Source: a virus. Taken from it: DNA of 24,239 nt. The DNA lies in IMG/VR virus record IMGVR_UViG_3300030331_001356, positions 1-24,239 of that record. One strand, 5' to 3'. Both the position numbers and the translations under genes were made by a program. Positions within the stretch are counted from its first letter, which is position 1. Every line of letters begins with the position of its first letter. Under the pieces are notes generated by a model, which saw nothing but the letters and a program-made list of their open reading frames with translations, did no database searches and had not been told where the DNA came from. Shown here piece after piece: positions 10,994-19,729 of this stretch.

Positions 10994-13494
10994 TGGCAAG
11001 AACACATCCAATACAAACAAATTTTACTGCAGGTGAACTTAGTTCTAAATTATTTGGACAGACTAATCTTGACAGATATAGAAATGGTGTAGAAACATTA
11101 GAAAACATGATTGTGTTTCCACAAGGTGGTGCAACTAGAAGAAGTGGATCAAGATTTATTTGTGAAGTAAAAGATTCATCTGCAACTACAAGACTTATAC
11201 CATTTGAATTTAATGATGAACAAGCATATGTAATAGAGCTTGGAAACAATTACATGAGATTTTTTAAAGATCAAGGACAGATTACTGAAGCAACTAAATC
11301 CATATCTGCTATTACAAAAGCAAACCCAGCAGTTGTAACAGCAACTTCTCATGGTTACAGTAATGGCGACCATGTATGGATAAATGATGTTGTTGGTATG
11401 ACAGAAGTAAATGCTAGAAGATATACTATAGCCAATGTAACAACTCATACTTTTGAATTGTCAGGAGTAAATTCTACAAACTATACTACATACACTTCAG
11501 GTGGCACAGCAGCAAAAGTGTTTGAGATAACAACTACATACACATCAGCACAACTGTTTGATTTACAATTTGCACAATCAGCAGATGTTATGTACATAGT
11601 TCACGAAGCACATGAACCAGCAAAATTGTCAAGAACAGGGCATACATCTTGGACACTTACAGATGTAGATTTTGAAGCAACTGGTCCATATTTAGATCCT
11701 AACACTACAACCACAACTCTAACACCAGCATCAGCAAGTACAGGCACAGGTGTAGATATAACAGCATCTGCAACTACTGGTATTAATGGTGGTGATGGTT
11801 TTCAAACTACAGATGTAGGTAGACTTATAAAATTTAATAGTGGTGAAGCAGTCATAACTAGTAGGACAAGCACAACTGTGGTTGTTTGTACCATAACAAA
11901 AGCATTTGCAAACACAGATGCAACAGTAGCTTTTCAGCTTGGCACGTTTTCTGCAACAACAGGTTTTCCAAAAGCTGTAACTTTTTTTGAACAAAGGTTA
12001 ATTTATGGTGGCACAACATCATTTCCACAAACTATATTTGCATCACAGTCTGGATTGTTTGACAATTTTGATGTAGATGATTCAAGTGCATCTGATGCAT
12101 TTATTTACACTATTGCATCTAATAGAGTAAATGTAATTAGATCGTTAGCACCAGCAAGAGATTTAATAATTTTTACTGCAGGTGGTGAATTTAAAGTATC
12201 AAGACCTACTGGAGAACCACTAAAACCAGATAACGTAAACATAACAAGACAAACTACATATGGATCACATACTACACAATCAGTACAAATTGATGATGCA
12301 ATTATCTTTTTGCAAAAACAAAGACAAAAAGTTAGAGCTTTTGAATTTAGATTTGCAGATGATGCTTTTATAGCTCCTGATTTAACTTTGTTAGCAGATC
12401 AAGTTACAGGCACAGGTCTTGTTGATTTAGATTATGCACAAGAACCAGACAGAATTTTATTTGCAGCAAGAGATGATGGTCAACTTGTAGGACTTACATA
12501 TTTAAAAGATGAAAAAATACTTGCATGGCACAGACAAATTATAGGTGGCAAGGCACAATCTTGTACTGTTACAGTTACAGATTATAACAATACAATATCA
12601 GGAACAAAATTAACTTTTACAAAATCAGATGGCACAACAGTTACATTTACATCAACAACAACTAGTCCTGGAACAAATGAGTTTAGAACACAAACAAACA
12701 ACAACACAACAGCAAGTAATTTACAAACTGCTATAAATAGTCATGCAGATTTTACAGCTACAGTATCTAGTGCAGTTGTAACAATTAAAGAAACTACACC
12801 AGAAAGCACAGGATTTTTAACAGTAGATAGTCAAGATTCTGTTAGGTTAGCAACAACTAATGAATCACACGCAAAAGTAAAAAGTGTTACAGCTATATCA
12901 GAATCTACAGAGGATCAAGTTTATATAATTGTGCAAAGAATTATTAATGGCTCTACAGTACAATATGTAGAATATTTAGATAGTACACTAAATCAAGATT
13001 CTGGACTTGCAGGTACAGTAACTGGAGCATCTACAACAGTAACAAGTTTAGATCATTTAGAAGGTGAAACAGTACAAATACTTATAGATGATGCAGTATA
13101 TCCAAAACAAATTGTAACTAACGGAGCAGTTACAGTTAACCTCCCAAGTACATTTGCAAGTAAAACAATAGAGGTAGGTCTTGGTTATGTATCTACTATA
13201 AAAACTCTAAGACCAGAAGGCACTGCAGCAGCAGGTACTGCACAAGGCAGGAAAAAAAGGTATAATGAAATTATTGTAAGATTATTAGATAGTGTTGGCG
13301 TAACTATTAATGGTGATCAACTTCCATTTAGAAGTTCAGCAGATGAAATGGGTGAGCCAATACCAGCGTTTACAGGAGATAAGAGAGTTACTAATTTAGG
13401 TTGGAATAGAGATGGTCAAATTACTATCAAACAAACACAACCCCTACCTATGACAGTTCTAGCAGTTACTGGAACTATAGTAACAACAGATTAA
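10993..13494 (+). CDS. Tail tubular protein B (T7 gp12-like nozzle) with inserted domains
   Basis: This 833-residue protein is the hexameric tail nozzle. The N-terminus THPIQTNFTAGELSSKLFGQ (residues 4-23), then LDRYRNGVETLENMIVFPQG and GATRRSGSRFI, is the family signature, as is the late TEDQVYIIVQRIINGSTVQY, then VEYLD. Two segments look like insertions. Residues about 105-173 (VVTATSHGYSNGDHVWINDV, then VGMTEVN) resemble the FCCH-like module seen in marine nozzle proteins. Residues about 521-627 are a Thr/Ser-rich beta module (TKSDGTTVTFTSTT, NLQTAINSHADFTATVSS) sitting between HRQIIGG and AKVKSVTAISES, which I expect to be nearly adjacent in relatives. The start is a TAATG overlap. Confidence 0.92.
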   Translation: MARTHPIQTNFTAGELSSKLFGQTNLDRYRNGVETLENMIVFPQGGATRRSGSRFICEVKDSSATTRLIPFEFNDEQAYVIELGNNYMRFFKDQGQITEATKSISAITKANPAVVTATSHGYSNGDHVWINDVVGMTEVNARRYTIANVTTHTFELSGVNSTNYTTYTSGGTAAKVFEITTTYTSAQLFDLQFAQSADVMYIVHEAHEPAKLSRTGHTSWTLTDVDFEATGPYLDPNTTTTTLTPASASTGTGVDITASATTGINGGDGFQTTDVGRLIKFNSGEAVITSRTSTTVVVCTITKAFANTDATVAFQLGTFSATTGFPKAVTFFEQRLIYGGTTSFPQTIFASQSGLFDNFDVDDSSASDAFIYTIASNRVNVIRSLAPARDLIIFTAGGEFKVSRPTGEPLKPDNVNITRQTTYGSHTTQSVQIDDAIIFLQKQRQKVRAFEFRFADDAFIAPDLTLLADQVTGTGLVDLDYAQEPDRILFAARDDGQLVGLTYLKDEKILAWHRQIIGGKAQSCTVTVTDYNNTISGTKLTFTKSDGTTVTFTSTTTSPGTNEFRTQTNNNTTASNLQTAINSHADFTATVSSAVVTIKETTPESTGFLTVDSQDSVRLATTNESHAKVKSVTAISESTEDQVYIIVQRIINGSTVQYVEYLDSTLNQDSGLAGTVTGASTTVTSLDHLEGETVQILIDDAVYPKQIVTNGAVTVNLPSTFASKTIEVGLGYVSTIKTLRPEGTAAAGTAQGRKKRYNEIIVRLLDSVGVTINGDQLPFRSSADEMGEPIPAFTGDKRVTNLGWNRDGQITIKQTQPLPMTVLAVTGTIVTTD

Positions 13495-13497
13495 GAT

Positions 13498-14025
13498 ATG
13501 GATCCAATTACAATAGCATTAGCAGTTAGCACAGGAATTAGTTTTTTAGGCTCAGTACAACAAAGTAGACAACTTCGTAGAGCTGCAAGAGCTGACAAAA
13601 GACGAAGACAAATACAGGCAATGCAACAAAGAATACAAGCTAATGAAAAAGCTGCACTTATTTTGTCTGAAAAAAGAGCTTTACAAGCTGCAAGAGGAAT
13701 TGCAATGAATCAAGGCTCAAGTTTATTAGAATCAACGGAAGTTACTAAAAATTTAAATGATACTTTGTATTGGATAGAAAAAGGATTAATTTTAGACAAT
13801 GCTGATTTAGATTTTAGACTTGCTGGTGCTTTAACAAAAGAAGCGTACAATAGAGGAATTAATTTAGTTTCTGGAATTGCTAACACATATTATATAGGAA
13901 AACAAAGAGCAAGGATTCCTCGTGATGTAGGGACAGCAGGTGCAGCAACTGCTTTAGGTGGAAGTAAAATAGAGGGATTAGGTAGAACAGATTTGCCAAG
14001 TGGTCAAGGAACTTTATTAGGATAG
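13498..14025 (+). CDS. Internal virion protein (T7 gp14-like)
   Basis: This 175-residue protein has a hydrophobic N-terminal stretch (ITIALAVSTGISFLGSVQQS, residues 4-23) followed by an Arg/Lys/Gln-rich helix (QLRRAARADKRRRQIQAMQQ) and more helix containing ARGIAMNQGSSLLESTEVTK. This layout and its place immediately after tail tube B match the small ejection proteins that leave the head first and form a pore in the outer membrane. The protein ends GLGRTDLPSGQGTLLG, a terminal TLLG also found at the ends of the 5217-5468 and 5878-6111 products. The start lies 3 bases after the previous stop with a weak ribosome binding site. Confidence 0.8.
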   Translation: MDPITIALAVSTGISFLGSVQQSRQLRRAARADKRRRQIQAMQQRIQANEKAALILSEKRALQAARGIAMNQGSSLLESTEVTKNLNDTLYWIEKGLILDNADLDFRLAGALTKEAYNRGINLVSGIANTYYIGKQRARIPRDVGTAGAATALGGSKIEGLGRTDLPSGQGTLLG

Positions 14026-14034
14026 TGAAATTAT

Positions 14035-15801
14035 ATGTTAAGACCAAGAAATTTTAAAGGAGTAAGTCCAGAAATTGGTACAGTAGCTGTTAAGGGTAGT
14101 GATTTATTAGGATCTGCAGGTAGTGCAAAAACATCTGGCCTTGCTGATTTAGTAACTCAAATAGCACGTTATCAAACAAACCAAGATCTTCAGGAAGAAT
14201 CTATTAGAGTACAAAATAAAAATACTGTTGAAACTGCAAAGTTAGAAAGAAGATTACAACTTTGGATGGATAATTTAAAAGATCAAGATGATTTTGGCAC
14301 AATGACAGTTGAAGAATTTAACAGACGTTGGAATGAGAATGAACAAAAAGAGCTTAGATTTTTAAAAGATACTGTTTATAAAAATGATGATGCTGCATTT
14401 GCAAAATTTGAATCTGCATATTATACAGTTTTTAATAATAACAGACGTATTTTTAGAGCAGAAAAGCAAGATAAAATGATGCTTGATACTTTAATTACTC
14501 TTAATAATAAATCAATTAATAGAAACGAACAATTAAAAACTTTAGAAACAAAGCACAAAAATATTTTTGATAGCAACGCTATATGGACATGGTATGAAAG
14601 TGAAAAAGTTGCAATAGAAAATGATGCAAAACAAAAAAATAAAATTAATGGAACAGGAACTCAGCCTGAAATAGAAGCAGAAACAAGACTTTTAAGAGTA
14701 AATACATTTAAAGAAATATTTTTAAAAGCAGGGCAGTTTCAAAAACCTAATCCAGCATATAATCCAGCAGAAGAAGAATCTGAAACAAATAAATTAACGA
14801 TTCCTGATTGGCAAAAAATAAAAAAATACTTAAAGGACAATGATGAAATATATGGTGAATTTTGGTTGCCTGATGAATTGGAAGAACTTAACAGATGGGC
14901 TGGTAGCACACAAGATAATGATGATAAAATAAATGCTAGAGATTTATTAAATAAACAAAATAAAGGAAGAAAAATAATAACAGAAGCATTATTAAAAGAT
15001 CCAGCTAGTCAAGATTACATAACTGATGATAAGATTAGAGAGATTGGACAGCAATATAATCTTGAACTAAAAGAAATAAATCTTTTTGTAAAATCAAGAT
15101 TAAGTTTTACAACTGTAAAAGTAGACGAAAGTAGTAAGAAAAGATTTGCATTTTATTCTAATTTAATTTTAGCAGGACAAATAACTGATATAAATGAGGT
15201 AGTTGCAAATTCAAACCTTGATTTTGTTGAATCCCGAAAAATACCTTTTGATTCTAAAGTGGATAAAGCAGGTGATTTTTCTGTGCTTTCTGATCCTTTG
15301 TTAACTGCTGATGATAAAATTAGATTAGGAAATTTAATTGCAAGTGTAAAGAAAAATGCATCAGAAATAAAAGCATCAAATAATTTATTTAAAAACAAAG
15401 TTAAAACTTTTAAAAAAGCTATTCAAGGTACAATAGGTGCAAAGTCAGGTGGTGGAGATATTAGGTATGGTAATTTTGAGTATGAAGCACAAAAAAGATT
15501 TTATGAAAAATTAGGCACATCAAGAGATGATGGCACTACTATTACAGCTGATGATTTATTAAATCCAAATAGTAAAGATTATATTTTTACTGACGAGTTT
15601 GTAGGTTCTTATAAATTAGATATACAAGGGCAAATAACTGAAACTAACGAAATTAATTTTGATTTAAAAGATGATAAAAAAGACAAAGATTTTAATAAAG
15701 ATGGATTGCCAATTATAAATTCACAAGATGAATTTGAGGACTTAGCAAGTGGTACAAGATATGTTGATGGAAAAACTGGTAAAGTAGGACAAAAACCATA
15801 A
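14035..15801 (+). CDS. Internal virion protein (T7 gp15-like)
   Basis: This 588-residue hydrophilic and mostly helical protein is rich in Lys, Glu, Asn and Asp, with no membrane segment. Position (second of three) and size fit the middle ejection protein of T7-like phages, which helps build the periplasmic DNA channel; direct similarity to T7 gp15 is not visible by eye. The N-terminus contains a Gly/Ser-rich segment (KGSDLLGSAGSAKTSGLADL). Near the end is a DFNKDG stretch (552-557) like a calcium-loop start. The last 26 residues, SQDEFEDLASGTRYVDGKTG then KVGQKP, form a compact motif I recall from other phage virion proteins. The stop overlaps the next ATG. Confidence 0.75.
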   Translation: MLRPRNFKGVSPEIGTVAVKGSDLLGSAGSAKTSGLADLVTQIARYQTNQDLQEESIRVQNKNTVETAKLERRLQLWMDNLKDQDDFGTMTVEEFNRRWNENEQKELRFLKDTVYKNDDAAFAKFESAYYTVFNNNRRIFRAEKQDKMMLDTLITLNNKSINRNEQLKTLETKHKNIFDSNAIWTWYESEKVAIENDAKQKNKINGTGTQPEIEAETRLLRVNTFKEIFLKAGQFQKPNPAYNPAEEESETNKLTIPDWQKIKKYLKDNDEIYGEFWLPDELEELNRWAGSTQDNDDKINARDLLNKQNKGRKIITEALLKDPASQDYITDDKIREIGQQYNLELKEINLFVKSRLSFTTVKVDESSKKRFAFYSNLILAGQITDINEVVANSNLDFVESRKIPFDSKVDKAGDFSVLSDPLLTADDKIRLGNLIASVKKNASEIKASNNLFKNKVKTFKKAIQGTIGAKSGGGDIRYGNFEYEAQKRFYEKLGTSRDDGTTITADDLLNPNSKDYIFTDEFVGSYKLDIQGQITETNEINFDLKDDKKDKDFNKDGLPIINSQDEFEDLASGTRYVDGKTGKVGQKP

Positions 15802-18800
15802 TGGCATTAGATAGATTTGGTGGACAAATTATTGACACATCTACTGATAGATTTGGTGGCACTATAATTACTGATCAAAACAAAGGAGTTTTGGCAAAAG
15901 ATGCTTATGAAAAATCAAGAGATCGTGTTGCAAAAGAAGCTCGTGGTTTTTGGGAAAATATTTCTAATGCACTTGTAGGTGAAGAAGCAGAATGGGGAGA
16001 ATATTGGAACAGAGGTCTTGGAAAAACTAATATTTCTTTAATGAGCCAATATTATTTTAATAAAGAAATAGGATATGGATGGGAAAAAGCATTTGATGAT
16101 GAACCTGAAGATACAGGTATTTTAGAAAGATTATTAGAATCAGGTGTAGCTTTAATAGGCGATATACCAACTTTTGCAATAGGTGCTTTACCAGCAGCAG
16201 CTTTTCCTAACCCAGCAACAATAGGTTTTTCAGGTGCTTTTTTTAACGAAGCTCTTAAAACTACTTACTTAGAAGCATTACAAAGAGGTGATGTTGACAC
16301 TTTCACAGAATGGTGGGACATATTTATGAAAGAGGGTGTTAATAATGGTCTTAAATCAGGATTAATGTTAGGAACAAGTTTGGCTGTGCCTGGGTTGGTT
16401 GGAGCAAAAGGTTTGATTGCTTCTACTGTTACACAAAGTGCAGCTTTTGAGGCTATGGGTGTTTTGGTAAATGGCGAACTGCCTACTAAAGAAACTATAA
16501 TTAATGATGCTTTGTTGTTTGGTCTTTTTAATTTAGGCTCATTTGGAAGAAAAAAAGCTGCTAGAGAACAAATCAAAAACAATTTAAAAAATAGCTATCA
16601 AGTTGTAGAACAATTAACTATAGATACTACTAGATGGATGGAAACAACTGCTATTAATTTAAAAAGTTGGAGCAAGGGCAAAAAACCAGATGAAACTGCA
16701 AAACCATTAGAGCCAGATAATCCTAATTTAAGAATATTGTCTGGACAAACAAACCCAAAACTATATTTACAAAAAACATTAGAAAGTTGGGAAGCACTTG
16801 CAGAGAATATACATACTCATTGGTTTGATCAATTATATCCAATTAAAAAAGTAGTTGAACAAATGTATGGCAAAAAAACTAAATCAACTTTTGCACAGCA
16901 AACGTCAAAATTAGATCCTTATGAATTATTTAGAAATTTACCAGGAGCAATGGAGAAAGCCTTAATATGGGTTGAAGATGGTCCTTTTAGTATTTTTAGT
17001 GGTAATAAATATGATGCAAAAGGTTTAAACAAAGTATTTGAAACATTTAAAACACAAGAAGATTATGATGGTTTTATAGAATATAGAGGCTCTTTAAGAG
17101 CTTTAGATGAATTAAAAAAGGGTAGAAAAATTGTAGATGAAGATGGAACATCTTTCGAATATGAAAGAGCTAGAGAATTTATAAAAAACAATAAAGATAA
17201 ATATGATGATATTAACAATGAGTTTTCAAAATATAATAGAACACATTTATTTATTTTAGAAGAAGCAGGAATTTTAAGTCCTGAACTTAGAGTTGTTATT
17301 GATCTTTTAAACAGAAATCATTTTCCATTTCACCAATTAGATGAAGGGTTTGATTTGACAGGACCTTCAAGTAAAAGGGTAGCTTTTCCGTTGAAAAAAA
17401 CACCAAAAGTTATAAAAGGTCCTTTTAAAGATCCTATTGAAACTACTTATAAAAATACAGCTTATTACGTACAATTAGCAGAAAGAAATAAAGCACTTCA
17501 AGCATTTTTTGATATGATAGATTCTGATCCTGATACAGCTGCAGCTTTAGGTATTACAAAACAAAAAAAAGCTACAAAAAAAACAGACATTACAGAAAAA
17601 GAATTATCAAAAATTTTAGATATAGATGAGCAAATCATAAAGGATGCTGGTCTTGAGAATCTAAGTATATTTAGAAAAGAAGGCATTGTTTCTGGAAATG
17701 ATATTAGTGTTTTTAGAAATGGTAAAAAAGAAACATACACAGTACCGAAAGAATTAGTTGAACCACTTACAGGCACAAATTCTTTTTCAGCAACAGTAAC
17801 TTCTTCAGCATTAGCAAAAATAACAAAAGCTGCTAAGGTAAGTCAGGGTTTAAGATTAGGTGTTATTTTAGATATAGCATATTGGACCAAAAACTTTTTT
17901 AGAGATACTATTTTTACAGCAGTAGTAACAAGAAATGGATTCGGAGTGCCTTTTTTAAGAACTTGGGAAGGTTTTACAACTTTGTTATTTAAAAATAAAA
18001 ATGCACAAATTATTAAAGAATTTAGAATGAGTGGTGCATTAAGATCTACTTTTACACAATTTCAAAGATATGCTGATCCAGCTTTTAGAGAACAATTAAC
18101 ATCAAGAACTGTTGTAAATCAAGCATCAAAAAATCCTTTAAATAAATTTGTAGAACTTTTAAGAGCAGGTGCAGAATATTCAGAAATGTCTGCAAAAATG
18201 GGTGAATTTTTATATGTTAAAAGAAATTTAGAGAAATTAAATTTAACAAGAATTGATAAATTATCTAAATCTGAAATACTTGAAAGGGCTGGTTTTGAAG
18301 CTAGAGATTTATTTGATTTTGCAAAACAAGGTTATAGAGCTGAAGCAGTTAATAATTTTTCTGCTTTTTTTAGTTCACAACTTCGTGGCTATGACAAAAT
18401 GTTTGACGCTTTAAAAAACAGGCCAATAGAAACTACATTAAAAGCAGGTTTGTATATTACAACACCAAGTATTTTGTTGTGGATGGATAATCATGATGAT
18501 CCTTTATATGTTGCTTTACCTCAATGGAGAAAAGATTTGTTTTGGAATATATCTATTAATAAAGGAACAGAAGATCAATTTTTCTTAACTATACCAAAAC
18601 CTTTTGAATTAGGTTTATTATTTGGTACTTCTTTTGAAAGAGCTTTAGATTATGCTTATAAAACAAATCCAGACGTAACTAATAATTTTTTATTAGAAAA
18701 TTTAAAGAATATGGGTTCATCACTTACATTAGGTGCAACACCTGATTTACTTAGACCATTTGGTGAAATATATTTTAATAAATCTATTTTTACTGGCAGA

Positions 18801-19706
18801 CCAATAGTGCCAGAATCTCGTAAAAATGATTTGTTTCCTGAATTTGAAAAAGATTTATATACATCAGAATTTGCAAAAAGTTTGGGAAAAATTAATGGAT
18901 TGTTAAATTTACCAAAATTTTTACAAAGTCCTAAAAAATTAGATTATATAGCTGATGCTTGGTTTGGTGGATTAGGAAAACAATTAAGAGATTTATATGA
19001 TTTTACTGCAAAAAAATTAAATTTAATAGACAGCCCTACACCAAGTACTTTTAACAAAGATTGGATAAAAAATTTAGACAAACTTCCTTTTGTAAAAGCA
19101 TTTGTAATTAGACAACCTGGGATGTCATCTAGTCATATAGAAACATTTTATAATAATTTAAATAAATATAAAGACATGGATCGTGCTTATAATCAAGCTC
19201 TTACAATTCAAGATGAAGAATTACGAAATGATACAATAGCAAAAATACAAGCTGAAGATCCTTTAGGTTTTAGTAAATACATACTACTTAAAAACAACCA
19301 AGAAATTATATTAGAACTTAAAAAAATGAATGAACAAAATTACATATTATATCAATCAAATTTTGGTAAAAAAGAAATAGAAGTTATAAAAGAAATTAAA
19401 AAACAACTTGGTAAAAAATCAACACCTAAACAAATTTTACAAGAATTAAAGAAAAGAGTAAAAAGTAAAATTAATTATGAAGATGACACTTTGTTATTTT
19501 TAATTCAAGATGCAGTTGGAGATGGTACATTTATTGGTAAATTTTTACCAAGTACAAATGAGTTACAAGATTTATTAGATAGAAATTATAAATTAATGAT
19601 TGATGTAGCTAAAAACATAAATGAGCTTTTAAGACAAATAGATTCAAACACTGCTCCAAATGATGAATCATATAGAAATCCTGTTTTAAAATCAATAGGC
19701 TTGTGA
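15801..19706 (+). CDS. Large internal virion / polyvalent ejection protein (T7 gp16-like) with LPD38-like region
   Basis: At 1301 residues this is the largest product, presumably the long ejection protein that enters the cell with the first DNA. It opens with two copies of DRFGGxII (residues 4-11 and 16-23). Residues about 115-165 and 186-225 are hydrophobic, Gly/Ala-rich segments that could enter membranes. Residues about 780-930 (LRAGAEYSEMSAKMGEFLYV, ARDLFDFAKQGYRAEAVNNF, SAFFSSQLRGYDKMFDALKN, and DDPLYVALPQWRKDLFWNIS) match my memory of LPD38, a domain of large polyvalent virion proteins. I see no lysozyme or transglycosylase signature, unlike T7 gp16. The C-terminal 250 residues are charged helix. 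Confidence 0.82.
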   Translation: MALDRFGGQIIDTSTDRFGGTIITDQNKGVLAKDAYEKSRDRVAKEARGFWENISNALVGEEAEWGEYWNRGLGKTNISLMSQYYFNKEIGYGWEKAFDDEPEDTGILERLLESGVALIGDIPTFAIGALPAAAFPNPATIGFSGAFFNEALKTTYLEALQRGDVDTFTEWWDIFMKEGVNNGLKSGLMLGTSLAVPGLVGAKGLIASTVTQSAAFEAMGVLVNGELPTKETIINDALLFGLFNLGSFGRKKAAREQIKNNLKNSYQVVEQLTIDTTRWMETTAINLKSWSKGKKPDETAKPLEPDNPNLRILSGQTNPKLYLQKTLESWEALAENIHTHWFDQLYPIKKVVEQMYGKKTKSTFAQQTSKLDPYELFRNLPGAMEKALIWVEDGPFSIFSGNKYDAKGLNKVFETFKTQEDYDGFIEYRGSLRALDELKKGRKIVDEDGTSFEYERAREFIKNNKDKYDDINNEFSKYNRTHLFILEEAGILSPELRVVIDLLNRNHFPFHQLDEGFDLTGPSSKRVAFPLKKTPKVIKGPFKDPIETTYKNTAYYVQLAERNKALQAFFDMIDSDPDTAAALGITKQKKATKKTDITEKELSKILDIDEQIIKDAGLENLSIFRKEGIVSGNDISVFRNGKKETYTVPKELVEPLTGTNSFSATVTSSALAKITKAAKVSQGLRLGVILDIAYWTKNFFRDTIFTAVVTRNGFGVPFLRTWEGFTTLLFKNKNAQIIKEFRMSGALRSTFTQFQRYADPAFREQLTSRTVVNQASKNPLNKFVELLRAGAEYSEMSAKMGEFLYVKRNLEKLNLTRIDKLSKSEILERAGFEARDLFDFAKQGYRAEAVNNFSAFFSSQLRGYDKMFDALKNRPIETTLKAGLYITTPSILLWMDNHDDPLYVALPQWRKDLFWNISINKGTEDQFFLTIPKPFELGLLFGTSFERALDYAYKTNPDVTNNFLLENLKNMGSSLTLGATPDLLRPFGEIYFNKSIFTGRPIVPESRKNDLFPEFEKDLYTSEFAKSLGKINGLLNLPKFLQSPKKLDYIADAWFGGLGKQLRDLYDFTAKKLNLIDSPTPSTFNKDWIKNLDKLPFVKAFVIRQPGMSSSHIETFYNNLNKYKDMDRAYNQALTIQDEELRNDTIAKIQAEDPLGFSKYILLKNNQEIILELKKMNEQNYILYQSNFGKKEIEVIKEIKKQLGKKSTPKQILQELKKRVKSKINYEDDTLLFLIQDAVGDGTFIGKFLPSTNELQDLLDRNYKLMIDVAKNINELLRQIDSNTAPNDESYRNPVLKSIGL

Positions 19707-19713
19707 TATAATA
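19700..19713 (+). promoter_or_regulatory. Extended -10 promoter for the tail-fibre unit
   Basis: CTTGTGATATAATA is identical to 8826-8839 and contains TGA-TATAAT (-10 at 19707-19712). The TGA of the extended -10 is also the stop codon of the preceding gene. Transcription should start near 19719, only about 11 bases before the fibre ATG, so the leader is very short and the GAGGG ribosome binding site (19717-19721) is at its very 5' end. That makes efficient use of this start uncertain; readthrough from upstream may also supply the fibre mRNA. Confidence 0.55.
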
Positions 19714-19729
19714 GTGAGGGAATACATAT

